This document shows, one piece after another, positions 27,142 to 36,967 of a DNA stretch of 64,000 nt. Numbering within the stretch: position 1 is the first letter of the stretch; each line of letters starts with the position of its first letter. The position numbers and the translations under genes were made by a program. The DNA is from Micavibrio aeruginosavorus_D (GTDB lineage: Bacteria > Pseudomonadota > Alphaproteobacteria > Micavibrionales > Micavibrionaceae), in the NCBI RefSeq assembly GCF_051245535.1, contig NZ_CP195303.1:1240001-1304000 (forward strand), read 5' to 3'. The notes beneath the pieces were generated by a model. That model ran no database searches. It saw only the letters and a program-made list of their open reading frames with translations, and was not told the DNA's origin.

Positions 27142-27178
27142 AGCCCCTCGCCCCTTGGGAGAGGGGTTTGGGGAGAGG
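27142..27178. repeat. Short C/G-rich inverted repeat
   Basis: CCCCTCGCCCCTTGGGAGAGGGG and the following TTTGGGGAGAGGG form overlapping hairpin arms between convergent genes. It looks like another type of dispersed intergenic palindrome; a second copy was not seen in this window. Confidence 0.45.
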
Positions 27179-27200
27179 GCCTTTTCCGAAATTCCGAGTT

Positions 27201-28433
27201 TCAGAGATTCTGTAACTCTTCCCTCACCCGCGCGCGGCAAGCGGATTCATTCGGGCGGAAATCTTCGGCGATCCACCAGTCTTCAATGGTTTTCAGAATG
27301 CGGCCCACATCTGGTCCGCGCGCGATGCCCGCCTTCATCACATCATCACCCGTGATTGGCAAAATTGGGGCGCGCCAGTTTTTCAAAATATCCACGTCCG
27401 CCGCATTGGGCTCCGTCCCCGCCATGGCGTGGTGGACCAGATGGGCCTGTAACGCCGCGCGGTTGCCGAAGCGATAGATAACTTCGTGAGCCTTCATGCT
27501 CGCCGCAGCCGCCAAAATCTTTAGAATCAGAATCAAATCACCGCGCAAAGCATTTGAAAACACTATATATTTGTCGAATTGATCAACCCATTCAGGGCGC
27601 GCATTGGCCGCCACGGCCATCCGCGCCGCCAGATCCGAGGCCGCATACATATTCTGCAATCTTACCAAGGCATTAAGGCGCAAAGCCTGATATTCCGGAT
27701 GCACGAAATCCCGCATCACGCCGTTTTCAAACATCAAGCCCAGAATGTCCGCCGGGCGGTCCACCATCAGGATGCGGACCATCTCTTGCGTGATGCGTTC
27801 GCGGGACAAAGTGCCAATTTTATCCGCCGCCGCCCGGCACGCCGCCAGCGCCGCCGCATCAGGCGCAGTCCCGGCGCCGTAAAGCGCATAAAACCTGAAG
27901 AAACGCAGGATGCGTAAGTGATCTTCGGCCACACGCTCGCTTGCGTCACCAACAAATACGATCCGGTTCGTTTCGAGATCAGAGAGCCCTTTTCCCGTCG
28001 GATCGTAGATATTTCCGTCCGCATCGGCCAGCAAGGTGTTGATGGTAAAATCACGCCGCGCGGCGTCTTCGCGCCAATCATCGGTGAAGGCCACCACCGC
28101 CCGCCGACCGTCCGTTTCAACATCCCGGCGCAACGTGGTGATTTCAAATGGCTTTCCATCGACCACCGCCGTAACCGTGCCATGATCGATGCCGGTTGGA
28201 ATAACGCGCACGCCTTGCGCCTCCAGACGGCGGGTCACGCCCTCTGGCTTATGCAATGTAGCCAGATCCATGTCCCCCGGCGGCAGACCAAGCAACGTAT
28301 TGCGCACGCACCCACCGACAAACAACACCTGCGGGTCCACCGCGCCCGTGTCGGTCAGCGCATGGAAAACAACCTGCACAGCCCGGTCTTTCATCCAGAC
28401 GGTTGGGGGAATGGTGCGTTCAGGATTAAGCAT
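27201..28433 (-). CDS. cca: CCA-adding enzyme / tRNA nucleotidyltransferase
   Basis: About 410 residues from the ATG at 28433. VLFVGGCVRNTLLGLPPGDM and the DMDLAT acid pair mark a class II nucleotidyltransferase head. RRDFTINTLLAD and EDHLRILRFFRFYA are conserved neck blocks. It adds or repairs the 3' CCA of tRNAs. An upstream in-frame ATG eight codons earlier lies inside a palindromic repeat and is less likely. Location beside DUF1285/moxR is common in alphaproteobacteria. Confidence 0.92.
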   Translation of the reverse strand: MLNPERTIPPTVWMKDRAVQVVFHALTDTGAVDPQVLFVGGCVRNTLLGLPPGDMDLATLHKPEGVTRRLEAQGVRVIPTGIDHGTVTAVVDGKPFEITTLRRDVETDGRRAVVAFTDDWREDAARRDFTINTLLADADGNIYDPTGKGLSDLETNRIVFVGDASERVAEDHLRILRFFRFYALYGAGTAPDAAALAACRAAADKIGTLSRERITQEMVRILMVDRPADILGLMFENGVMRDFVHPEYQALRLNALVRLQNMYAASDLAARMAVAANARPEWVDQFDKYIVFSNALRGDLILILKILAAAASMKAHEVIYRFGNRAALQAHLVHHAMAGTEPNAADVDILKNWRAPILPITGDDVMKAGIARGPDVGRILKTIEDWWIAEDFRPNESACRARVREELQNL

Positions 28434-28451
28434 AACAACACTCTCTCTTAT

Positions 28452-28519
28452 CGTCATACCGGCGAAGGCCGGTATCCATACAATCTATTCCATGGACTCC
28501 GGCCTTCGCCGGAGTGACG
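28452..28519. repeat. Intergenic palindromic repeat, copy 3
   Basis: A 68-bp two-hairpin element: CGTCATACCGGCGAAGGCCGG on the left and CTCCGGCCTTCGCCGGAG with TGACG on the right. It is nearly identical to the element at 55830, including the ATCCATACAATC and CCATGGA centre, so the two copies are recent relatives. Confidence 0.85.
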
Positions 28520-28533
28520 AATGAATACAAAAA

Positions 28534-29016
28534 TCAAACCGCGCCCAAAACATGATCGACCCCGCCGCTGCGGATGATCAAATGACCGTCCCGCTCCACC
28601 GCCAGATCAACGAAGGCATAATACACGGCCCGGTCCAGCCGCGCCATCAGCCCGTCGCGCACCATAATATAGGGCACCATCGCCCCCGCCAGCGGCTCGG
28701 GCCGCAGGGTGAGCGGATGATCCACCCCCATCACAACCGTATCCCCCATATTGGTGGTCAGGGTTATGACATCGCCCTGTATGTCATAACCAACAATAAG
28801 AAACGGCACATCCTCAACCTCGACCGGGTATTTTTCGAACGGGGTGCGCAGCCAGTACCGCCCCTTGTCATCCAGCTTCAGCGCCCGGTCGGAAAACAGC
28901 CGGGACAGCGCCGCGCGGCGGATTTCCGCCCCGTCATGGAACCACCGCCCGTCATAGGCGATGCGGAACAAAGGCCGCCCGTCATTATCGTAAAATGCTG
29001 ATTTTTCTGTGTTCAT
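28534..29016 (-). CDS. DUF1285 family protein
   Basis: 160 residues, all-beta in character, with RIAYDGRWFHDGAEIRRAAL at the N-terminus and KYPVEVEDVPFLI in the centre, the standard DUF1285 blocks. No signal or membrane segment. Function unknown; its steady association with moxR-DUF58 genes suggests a shared process. It is divergent from moxR with a 140-bp gap that must hold both promoters. Confidence 0.88.
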   Translation of the reverse strand: MNTEKSAFYDNDGRPLFRIAYDGRWFHDGAEIRRAALSRLFSDRALKLDDKGRYWLRTPFEKYPVEVEDVPFLIVGYDIQGDVITLTTNMGDTVVMGVDHPLTLRPEPLAGAMVPYIMVRDGLMARLDRAVYYAFVDLAVERDGHLIIRSGGVDHVLGAV

Positions 29017-29156
29017 TCCGGGATTTAGCGCGTGGCCGCCTTTTTTTTGCCCCGCCGGGGGATTACAATGGAATCAATCATTTGAAACAGAATTATAGCC
29101 TTAAGCCGCCCCGGATCAAAACCCGGGCCTTTTGACCCAAGCCATGGAGCCACGCC

Positions 29157-30152
29157 GTGAGTGAGATCGCAACCGCCCGCCCGAACATCGACAAAGATCT
29201 GGACGATGCCACACGCCGTTTGAAAGACGCCAAGCGCGAAATCGGGTCCGTGATTTACGGGCAGGAAAACGTCATCGATAAAATCCTGATCACGATTTTA
29301 TCCGGCGGCCACGTCTTGCTGATCGGCGTGCCGGGTCTGGCCAAAACTTTGATGGTCGATACGGTCGCCCGCGTGCTGGGGCTGGATTCATCCCGTATCC
29401 AATGTACGCCGGATTTGATGCCCTCCGACATTCTCGGCTCCGAAGTGCTGGAAGAAGATGAAGACGGCAAACGCCATTTCCGCTTTATCGAAGGTCCGGT
29501 CTTTACCCAATTCCTGATGGCCGACGAAATCAACCGCGCGTCCCCGCGCACGCAATCGGCGTTGTTGCAGGCGATGCAGGAAAAATCGGTCACCGTTGCC
29601 GGTAAACCCCACGCTTTGCCCCACCCGTTCCACGTTCTGGCCACACAAAACCCGATTGAACAGGAAGGCACCTATCCCCTGCCGGAAGCACAGCTCGACC
29701 GCTTCCTGATGCAGATTGATGTTGATTACCCCGGCTTGGCCGCCGAGCGGGAAATGTTGCTGGCCACCACGTCGAACCGCCGCACCGAAGCCAAATCCGT
29801 GTTTGAGCCCGCCGATCTGGAAGATTTGCAAAAACTGGTGCGTGACATGCCCGTGGGCGAAAGCGTGGTTGAGGCCATTCTGACCCTCGTCCGCCGTGGC
29901 CGCCCCGGTGATGGTGCCCCGGATCTGGTCAATGAATATGTCGCATGGGCCCCGGGCCCGCGCGCGGCGCAATCGCTGATGCTCGCCTGCCGTGCCCGCG
30001 CATTGCTGGATGGGCGCAGCGCGCCGTCGGTTGATGATGTCATCGATCTGGCCGGGCCGATTTTGAAACACCGTATGGCCCTGAATTACCAAGCCCGCGC
30101 CAATGGCGTGACCTTGTGGAACGTCATCGATAAAATGACCGAAGGTCTGTAA
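29157..30152 (+). CDS. MoxR-family AAA+ ATPase
   Basis: 331 residues. Walker A is GVPGLAKT at 57-64, Walker B is FLMADEINRASPRTQSALL near 120, and a sensor region ATQNPIEQEGTYPLPEAQLDRF follows. MoxR ATPases work as chaperones with VWA-type partner proteins in stress tolerance, envelope or metalloenzyme maturation. It heads a four-gene run with gaps of 5 bp, -4 bp and 1 bp, which means one operon. The GTG at 29157 follows GGAGCCACGCC. Confidence 0.92.
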   Translation: MSEIATARPNIDKDLDDATRRLKDAKREIGSVIYGQENVIDKILITILSGGHVLLIGVPGLAKTLMVDTVARVLGLDSSRIQCTPDLMPSDILGSEVLEEDEDGKRHFRFIEGPVFTQFLMADEINRASPRTQSALLQAMQEKSVTVAGKPHALPHPFHVLATQNPIEQEGTYPLPEAQLDRFLMQIDVDYPGLAAEREMLLATTSNRRTEAKSVFEPADLEDLQKLVRDMPVGESVVEAILTLVRRGRPGDGAPDLVNEYVAWAPGPRAAQSLMLACRARALLDGRSAPSVDDVIDLAGPILKHRMALNYQARANGVTLWNVIDKMTEGL

Positions 30153-30157
30153 CATCC

Positions 30158-31129
30158 ATGGCCAATCAAGCCAGCACAACCCCGCCCGATAAACAACGCA
30201 CGGCCTCCACCGCCGTGCGTGGGCGTGATTTGCTGGCCTTGCTGCAAAAATTGCGGCAACGGGGCGAAGACGCCTCCGAAGCCCTGCCCGCGTTGATCGC
30301 CGCCGCCGAGCGTGCAACGGCCAGCCTGATCGGTGGTGAACACCGCCAGCGCCGCGCCGGGTCCGGTGAAAATTTCTGGCAATTCCGCGAATACCAGCCC
30401 ACCGACCGCCCGCAGGATATTGACTGGCGGCAAACGGCGAAGGGCGAACGCGTGTTCGTCCGGCAAAAGGAATGGCAAACGGCGCAGACCGTTTTATTCT
30501 GGGCCCAGAATGATGCGGGCATGCATTTCCGTTCCTCCCTCAACCTGCCCAGCAAATTTGAATCCGCCGTGACGCTCTGCCTCGGCCTTGGCATGATGCT
30601 GACCAAATCGGGGGAACAGATTGGTCCGCTGGACGGGTCGGTCCGTGTGGGCCGCGGGGAACAGGGCGTGCAATCGCTCGGCCTCGCTTTGCTCGCGGAA
30701 AAAAGCCGCGTGTCCGAACATGCCTTGCCCCACCCGGACACGGTGACGGCGAATGCGTCGATTATCCTGTGCGGTGATTTCCTTGGTGATCCGGATGAAC
30801 TGGACCGCAATTTGACCGCCATCGCCGGGCAACAACGCCACGGCGTTCTGGTGCAGGTTCTGGACAACGCCGAACGCACATTGCCCTGGACAGGCCGGGT
30901 GATTTTCACCGGCATGGGCGATGATGCGTTGGAAACCATCGAAAATGTCGACAGCATCCGCGAAGAATACCGCACCCGGCTGGACAACCATCTGGATGCC
31001 GTGCGCCGCGTGGCCCGCCGCCATGGGTTTGAATGGGTGATGCACGATACTTCGTTGCCCGCCTCCACCGCGCTGGCGCAAATCTGGGCGGCGCTATCCC
31101 CCCATGGTGATACGGAGCGGATGGTATGA
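30158..31129 (+). CDS. DUF58 protein
   Basis: 323 residues. The hallmark FWQFREYQPTDRPQDIDWRQ with KGERVFVRQKEWQT lies at about 73-110. The C-terminal half has a VWA-like layout (LCGDFLGDP, QVLDNAERTLPW). DUF58 proteins are usual partners of MoxR. No membrane helix is evident, so it is probably cytoplasmic. Its stop overlaps the next gene's start by 4 bp. Confidence 0.9.
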   Translation: MANQASTTPPDKQRTASTAVRGRDLLALLQKLRQRGEDASEALPALIAAAERATASLIGGEHRQRRAGSGENFWQFREYQPTDRPQDIDWRQTAKGERVFVRQKEWQTAQTVLFWAQNDAGMHFRSSLNLPSKFESAVTLCLGLGMMLTKSGEQIGPLDGSVRVGRGEQGVQSLGLALLAEKSRVSEHALPHPDTVTANASIILCGDFLGDPDELDRNLTAIAGQQRHGVLVQVLDNAERTLPWTGRVIFTGMGDDALETIENVDSIREEYRTRLDNHLDAVRRVARRHGFEWVMHDTSLPASTALAQIWAALSPHGDTERMV

Positions 31130-33855
31130 GCGGATTCATCGCATCCCTTTCCGGCTTGACCTTTATCAACCCGTGGATTTTGGCGGGACTGGCGGCGTTG
31201 CCCGTTCTGTGGTTCCTGCTGCGCGTTATTCCGCCATCACCGAAAATCGTCCGCCTGCCCACCGTGCGGTTTATGGCGGGGCTGAACCCCAGTGATCGCG
31301 TATCGGCCCACACACCGTGGTGGATTTTGCTGCTGCGCCTGATCATTGCCGCTTTGGTTTTGCTGGCGCTGGCCCGCCCCGTTCTGAACCCGGCGGAAAG
31401 CCTGAACCAATCCGGTATCATCCGCATTGTCATGGATAATGGCTGGGCCGCGGCGCAGACATGGACGGCGCAACAATCCGCCGCCGAACAAATTCTCGAC
31501 CGCGCCGCGCGTGACCGCTTGCCCGTCATCGTCATGACCACCGCGCCCGACCCGGGGAAATTGCAAATCGGTATGCTGGGCCCCATGCCCGCAGGTGAAG
31601 CCCGCAATATGGTGCGCGGCCTGCACACACGATCCTGGCCCGCCGACTATACGGCCGTGGCCACCGCCGTGCGCGATGGCACAAAAACCAAAGACGCCAT
31701 CCATACATACTGGATCGGACACGGGTTGAATGACGGGACGCCCGCCCACGCCACCGCACTGGCCCGTGCACTTCAAAGCAATGGCAGCCTGACTTATCTG
31801 GAACCCGAACCCGCCGCCCGCCCTGTCCTTCTCGTCTCTCACCTGAAACCGGGACAGGATTTGGCCGTCTCCATCTCCACCGCCGCCGGAACGCCGGCAG
31901 GCTTGCCACTGGCCGTTGATGCACTGGGCAATGATGGCCGCGTGCTGGAACGGGTGGATACGCTGAGCGGTGACACGACGACAACGGATGTCACGATTAA
32001 GATTCCCGAATCCCTGCGTTCGCAAGTGGCCCGCATTCATTTGTCCGGCCGCAATGGCGCGGGTGGGTTGATCCTGCTGGACGATCAATTTGAACGCCGC
32101 ATGGTTGGATTGGCCACGACGCAGGATGAAGGCACACGCGCCCCGCTGACCGATGCGCCATATTACCTGACCCGTGCGATTGAACCCTATGTCGAATTAA
32201 AAACCGGATCGATTGACGAGCTGATGAAATCCGGCCCATCCGTCATTATCCTGCCCGATGTCGGGGCCATTCCGCCGGAGACGCTGAACGCGCTGGAAGA
32301 CTGGGTGAAGGCGGGCGGATTGCTCCTGCGCTTTGCCGGACCGAATATGACGCAAGGCGAATCCTTCCTCACCCCCGCACCGTTGATGCGGGGCGGACGG
32401 GCGATGGATGGCGGATTGACATGGGACAAACCGCAAACGCTGGCCCCGTTTGATGATGAAAGCCCGTTCTACGGCCTCGAACTGCCCGCCGATATCGAAG
32501 TGCGTCGCCAGATTTTGTCCGCACCGGGGACGAGCGATGCCGTGCGTGTCTGGGCCGCATTGACGGATGGCACACCGCTGGTGACGGCGTCGTCACTGGA
32601 TAATGGATTGCTGGTGATGGTGCATACAACGGCCTCACCGGAATGGTCCAATCTGGCCCTGTCCGGTTTGTATGTGCAAATGCTGCGCCGGGTGATTGCG
32701 TTGGCCGGAACGCCGATTACCAACACCCATGCTGATGGCACGTTGGAGCCATTGCAAATTCTGGATGGCGATGGCCGTTTGCAAGCACCGGACAGTACGG
32801 CGGAACCCATTGACGCCCGTGCCTTTGATAAACAGATGCCCGATGCCCGCCACCCGCCGGGATATTACGGCCATGCCGGGGCCAAACGCGCCTTGAATGT
32901 TGGCGAACGGGTTGGTCGTGTCACGGCCATGCCGTCATTGCCCAATGGTGTCGTGCGTGGAAGCTTCACCGGGGGCACGGAAACCGACCTGATGCCCGCC
33001 TTGCTGGCCACGGCGTTGCTGCTGTTTCTGGCGGACTGGATCATCATGATGATTTTGCAATCACCGCTGATGATCGGATTCAGCCGTATGGCGCGCAGTG
33101 GCGGCACGGCGATGATCATTCTGGGATTATCCCTCTCCGCAGCACCTGCTCACGCGCAAACCGCGATGGACTTTGCCAATGGCACATGGCTGGCCCATGT
33201 GCGCAGTGGCGACCCCACCCTCGACGCGGTCGCGCGCAAGGGGCTGGAGAATATGGATTTCGTCTTGACCAATCGCACGTCGGTCGAACCCGCGGGCGTG
33301 GTGATGGTTGACCCGGAGAAAGACGACCTCGCCTTCTTCCCCCTGCTCTACTGGCCCATTGCCCCGTCCGCCCCGCCCGTATCGGACAAGGCGTTGAAGG
33401 CCATTCAATATTATCTGGATCACGGCGGCATCATCCTGTTCGACACACGGGATCAGGGGGCCACCATTGCCCTGCCCACGGGCGTGCCGGGCCGGAACCA
33501 GATTATCCTGCGCAATATGGTCGCGGGGTTGAACGTGCCGCCGCTTTCCATCGCGCCAGAGGATCACGTTCTGAAACGCTCTTTCTACCTTCTCGAATCC
33601 TTCCCCGGGCGGTATGACAGCAAGAATTTATGGGTTGAGGAACAAACCGCCATTGGCCGCGACGGCGTGTCATCGGTCATCGTCGGTGGCAATGATTGGG
33701 CCGCCATGTGGGCCGAGGGCGACCCCGACCGCCCAACCATGTCGCAAGAAATGTCATACCGCTTCGGCGTCAATCTGATGATGTATGCGCTGACCGGGAA
33801 TTATAAGGCCGATCAGGTCCACCTGCCCCACATCCTCGAACGGTTGGGGCAATGA
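31126..33855 (+). CDS. BatA-like membrane protein with C-terminal DUF4159
   Basis: 909 residues. The N-terminus matches the aerotolerance BatA family: membrane helices at about 15-38 and 64-86 with the LARPVLNP block after the second. A long periplasmic part follows, with a class I amidotransferase-like segment PSVIILPDVGAIPPETLNAL near 368. Another membrane segment lies at about 625-645 and a helix near 655-680 precedes the DUF4159 domain (about 680-900), which has KAIQYYLDHGGIILFDTRD. It is probably the membrane scaffold of the MoxR complex; substrates are unknown. Confidence 0.85.
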   Translation: MSGFIASLSGLTFINPWILAGLAALPVLWFLLRVIPPSPKIVRLPTVRFMAGLNPSDRVSAHTPWWILLLRLIIAALVLLALARPVLNPAESLNQSGIIRIVMDNGWAAAQTWTAQQSAAEQILDRAARDRLPVIVMTTAPDPGKLQIGMLGPMPAGEARNMVRGLHTRSWPADYTAVATAVRDGTKTKDAIHTYWIGHGLNDGTPAHATALARALQSNGSLTYLEPEPAARPVLLVSHLKPGQDLAVSISTAAGTPAGLPLAVDALGNDGRVLERVDTLSGDTTTTDVTIKIPESLRSQVARIHLSGRNGAGGLILLDDQFERRMVGLATTQDEGTRAPLTDAPYYLTRAIEPYVELKTGSIDELMKSGPSVIILPDVGAIPPETLNALEDWVKAGGLLLRFAGPNMTQGESFLTPAPLMRGGRAMDGGLTWDKPQTLAPFDDESPFYGLELPADIEVRRQILSAPGTSDAVRVWAALTDGTPLVTASSLDNGLLVMVHTTASPEWSNLALSGLYVQMLRRVIALAGTPITNTHADGTLEPLQILDGDGRLQAPDSTAEPIDARAFDKQMPDARHPPGYYGHAGAKRALNVGERVGRVTAMPSLPNGVVRGSFTGGTETDLMPALLATALLLFLADWIIMMILQSPLMIGFSRMARSGGTAMIILGLSLSAAPAHAQTAMDFANGTWLAHVRSGDPTLDAVARKGLENMDFVLTNRTSVEPAGVVMVDPEKDDLAFFPLLYWPIAPSAPPVSDKALKAIQYYLDHGGIILFDTRDQGATIALPTGVPGRNQIILRNMVAGLNVPPLSIAPEDHVLKRSFYLLESFPGRYDSKNLWVEEQTAIGRDGVSSVIVGGNDWAAMWAEGDPDRPTMSQEMSYRFGVNLMMYALTGNYKADQVHLPHILERLGQ

Positions 33856-33856
33856 T

Positions 33857-35947
33857 ATGAACCAGAGCGCATTGACCCTGCATTTCGCCCCGTTGCTGCC
33901 CGAACCCATTGTCTGGACATTGGCCGGGTTGGTGGTGCTGTGCGTGCTGGCCTCCATCTTCGTCTTCCGCCGTGGGTTGATCTGGCGCGGGCTGTGTGCC
34001 GGGGCGTTTGTTCTGGCGCTGCTCAACCCCGCTATGCTGGAAGAACAACGCGAAGCCGTGCCCGACACGGTCGTCATCGTCGCCGATAAATCCGCCAGCC
34101 AGAATTTTAACAACCGCGCCGACGTCACCAATGACGTGCTGGCCGGGCTGGATCAGTTTTTCAAGAATTACAGCGACATTGATGTCCGCATCGTCTCCGC
34201 TGGCAACGAACGCGACCGCGATACGCGCCTGTTCTCCACGATTGATCAGGCCTTGTCCGATATTCCGGTGCAACGCCGTGCTGGGGTCATCATCCTCAGC
34301 GACGGGCAAGTTCACGATGCGCCGCGTGAAGATTCCCGCATCAAAGCCTTTGGCCCCGTTCACACATTGCTGACCGGATCACGTGGCGAGCGGGATCGGC
34401 AACTACAGATTATCGAAGCCCCGTCCTATGGCATCGTCGGCCAAACCGTGACTGTTAAATTCCGTGTGACCGACAGCGGTGCCACACCGTCCGACAATGA
34501 ATATGCCACCCTGCTCGTCCGCGCGAATGATGAAAAACCGGATATGCAGATGGTGCCGGTGAATACGGACCAGACCGTGACCTTTAACGTCGCCCATGCG
34601 GGACAGAATATTCTGGATCTGGAAGTCTCCCCCCTACCCAGTGAAATCACGGCGGCGAATAACCGCATTCCGTTGATCGTGAATGGCGTGCGCGACCGGT
34701 TGCGGGTGTTGCTGGTGTCTGGTTACCCCTATGCCGGGGAACGGACATGGCGGGATTTCTTGACGTCCGACCCCGGCGTCGATCTGGTCCACTTCACCAT
34801 TCTGCGCGAGCCGCAGAAGCTGGACATGACGCCGCAGCACGAAATGTCGTTGATCGCGTTTCCGTTCCGGGAATTGTTTGAACTGAAACTCTATAATTTC
34901 GACCTGATCATTTTTGACCAATACACGATGAACAAGGTCCTGCCGAATTTCTATTTCGCCAATATTGCGCGGTATGTGCAGGAAGGTGGCGCGGTGCTGG
35001 AGGCCAGCGGCCCATCCTTCGCTGGTGAAAATTCACTGTATCAAAGTGTTTTGAACACGATCCTGCCCGGTGAGCCGACGGGACGCGTGATCGAGAAGGA
35101 ATTTACCCCCGGCCTGACCGATCTGGGCCTGCGCCACCCGGTCACGCAGCATCTGCTGGACAATAAGGATGCAAAGGAAACGCCGTGGGGTCCGTGGATG
35201 CGCCAGACGGAGCTGAAACCCAAAAGCGGTGATGTCCTGATGAACGGGGCAGATAACTCGCCCCTGCTGATCCTCGACCGCGTGGGCAAAGGGCGCGTAG
35301 CGCATCTGGCCAGCGAACAAATCTGGCTCTGGTCGCGCGGCTTTATGGGTGGCGGACCACATGCCGACCTGCTGCGCCGTCTGGCTCACTGGTTGATGAA
35401 GGAACCGGATCTGGAAGAAAACGCGCTGGTGATTACCGCCGATGGCGGCGATGTTGTGATTCAGCGTCGCAATCTGCACAACGCCCTGAACACCGTCACG
35501 TTGCGCCATCCGGATGGCAAGGCCGAAGACGTAACGTTGAAACAGGGTGAGGATGGATGGCTGTCCGCCCGCGTCACGGCCAGCCAGCCGGGCGTTTACA
35601 GCGCCGAAGATGAAACACAAAAACGCTTCGCCGTGATTGGTGAATTGAACCCGCCGGAAATGCGCGCCGTGGTCACCACGGATGACATCATGCGCCCCGT
35701 CGCCGAAACATCCGGCGGCACGGTGCAGTGGTTAAGCAGTGATGCCGGAAACATGCCCGATATCCGCTTCGTCGGGCCGGGCCGCAGTGCCGGGGGCAAT
35801 GGGTGGATTGGATTGCGCGACAACAACGCCTTCACCATCACGGGCGCACGGGACGTGCCGTTCCTGCCCGGCTGGGCCTACGCGCTTGGCCTGCTCGCGC
35901 TGGCCATCGCCGCATGGTGGATGGAAGGACGCCGGTCCAAGAAGTAA
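33857..35947 (+). CDS. Large VWA/amidotransferase-like membrane protein
   Basis: 696 residues. Membrane helices lie at about 15-35 and 42-60, and one more at 672-690 near the C-terminus. Between them are a VWA-like beta strand/loop DTVVIVADKSASQNFNNR with a D-x-S-x-S metal-site look, then a segment YVQEGGAVLEASGPSFAG resembling a class I amidotransferase fold. It is the last gene of the moxR operon, 1 bp after the BatA/DUF4159 gene. This pair recurs beside MoxR in many alphaproteobacteria; the role is unproved. Confidence 0.82.
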   Translation: MNQSALTLHFAPLLPEPIVWTLAGLVVLCVLASIFVFRRGLIWRGLCAGAFVLALLNPAMLEEQREAVPDTVVIVADKSASQNFNNRADVTNDVLAGLDQFFKNYSDIDVRIVSAGNERDRDTRLFSTIDQALSDIPVQRRAGVIILSDGQVHDAPREDSRIKAFGPVHTLLTGSRGERDRQLQIIEAPSYGIVGQTVTVKFRVTDSGATPSDNEYATLLVRANDEKPDMQMVPVNTDQTVTFNVAHAGQNILDLEVSPLPSEITAANNRIPLIVNGVRDRLRVLLVSGYPYAGERTWRDFLTSDPGVDLVHFTILREPQKLDMTPQHEMSLIAFPFRELFELKLYNFDLIIFDQYTMNKVLPNFYFANIARYVQEGGAVLEASGPSFAGENSLYQSVLNTILPGEPTGRVIEKEFTPGLTDLGLRHPVTQHLLDNKDAKETPWGPWMRQTELKPKSGDVLMNGADNSPLLILDRVGKGRVAHLASEQIWLWSRGFMGGGPHADLLRRLAHWLMKEPDLEENALVITADGGDVVIQRRNLHNALNTVTLRHPDGKAEDVTLKQGEDGWLSARVTASQPGVYSAEDETQKRFAVIGELNPPEMRAVVTTDDIMRPVAETSGGTVQWLSSDAGNMPDIRFVGPGRSAGGNGWIGLRDNNAFTITGARDVPFLPGWAYALGLLALAIAAWWMEGRRSKK

Positions 35948-35971
35948 TCCCGAGAAGTAATCCCACCCCAT

Positions 35972-36110
35972 CGTCATCCCCGCGGCCCCGCAATAGCGGG
36001 GCTGAAACGGCGGGGATCCGGTTCTGCGCGCGGCAAAGCCGCGCACATTATTTACGCCGGGCAAAGCCGCGCACATTACTACGCCGGATGCCCGCCTTCG
36101 CGGGCATGAC
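35972..36110. repeat. Compound palindromic repeat with internal tandem duplication
   Basis: A 139-bp element bounded by CGTCATCCCCGC and GCGGGCATGAC. Inside are GCCCCGCAATAGCGGGGC and two consecutive copies, about 28 bp each (36032-36059 and 36060-36086), of GGCAAAGCCGCGCACATTA followed by a TACGCCG end. It is the longest member of the intergenic family here and follows the moxR operon, convergent with the response-regulator gene. Confidence 0.8.
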
Positions 36111-36146
36111 AAGGTGTTGCTTTGAGGCTATAGATTTTGCCCCACC

Positions 36147-36827
36147 TTAATGGATTTGATTGTGCTCGGCGGCGGCGGCTTGCTGCGCCAGAATAACCGC
36201 TTGGGTGCGGTTGGTGGCACCCAGCTTGCGGCAAATACCGCGCACGTGCAATTTCACCGTCACGACCTGCAGATCCAGCGCTCGGGCAATATCCTTGTTC
36301 GTGGCCCCCTGCATCAGATAGCCCAGAACCTCGCGTTCGCGCGGCGTCAGGTTTTTATCCTCTGGAATGGCCGGCGCGTCGGATTTTGGTTGTTCCGATG
36401 CCGCGCCGTGATCGTGCGATGCCATGATCATATTGGTGTTGTGATCGACAGGAACGAATATTTCACCGCCGACAATTTTGCGGATCGCCTGCATCACCGC
36501 CGTTCCCGGCAATGTTTTGGGCAGGTAACCGCGGGCACCAATGGACAACGCTTCCTCTATGTCCGCCTGTTCGGCCAAACCGGATACGATTGCAACCGGA
36601 ATTTTCGGACGCAGAGAAATGGTTTTTTCCAATCCCTTTAACCCCGACATGCCCGGCATTTTCAAATCGAGCAGGATCAGGTCGACATCGTTGTTTGTTT
36701 GTAAATGTTCCATGACCCCATGCAAATCATGTGCGGGCAAAACCTCCACCGAGGAATCGGCCTGCAATATATAATGGGTCAAGGCATCGCGAAAAAGCGT
36801 ATGGTCATCAGCAAAAATGATCTTCAT
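36147..36827 (-). CDS. NarL/FixJ-family response regulator
   Basis: 226 residues. The receiver domain (1-120) has acidic pair Asp7-Asp8, phospho-acceptor Asp54 in LILLDLKMP and Lys near 104 in YLPKTL. A linker with AASEQPKSDAPAIPE separates it from a LuxR-type HTH (about 158-215) containing LTPREREVLGYLMQGATNKD. It is a DNA-binding regulator without an adjacent histidine kinase, so it is an orphan here. Target genes are unknown. Confidence 0.9.
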   Translation of the reverse strand: MKIIFADDHTLFRDALTHYILQADSSVEVLPAHDLHGVMEHLQTNNDVDLILLDLKMPGMSGLKGLEKTISLRPKIPVAIVSGLAEQADIEEALSIGARGYLPKTLPGTAVMQAIRKIVGGEIFVPVDHNTNMIMASHDHGAASEQPKSDAPAIPEDKNLTPREREVLGYLMQGATNKDIARALDLQVVTVKLHVRGICRKLGATNRTQAVILAQQAAAAEHNQIH

Positions 36828-36967
36828 TCAATCGTTTCCCAACAAGGGCACAATATACTCTGTGCGGTCTATACTCAGGGATATGGGTCACTATGCATCC
36901 ATTATCCCATACGAAAGATATAGAATGCGTTTAGATTTCCTCAAGACCATGAAAAAAACTTGCTGGT

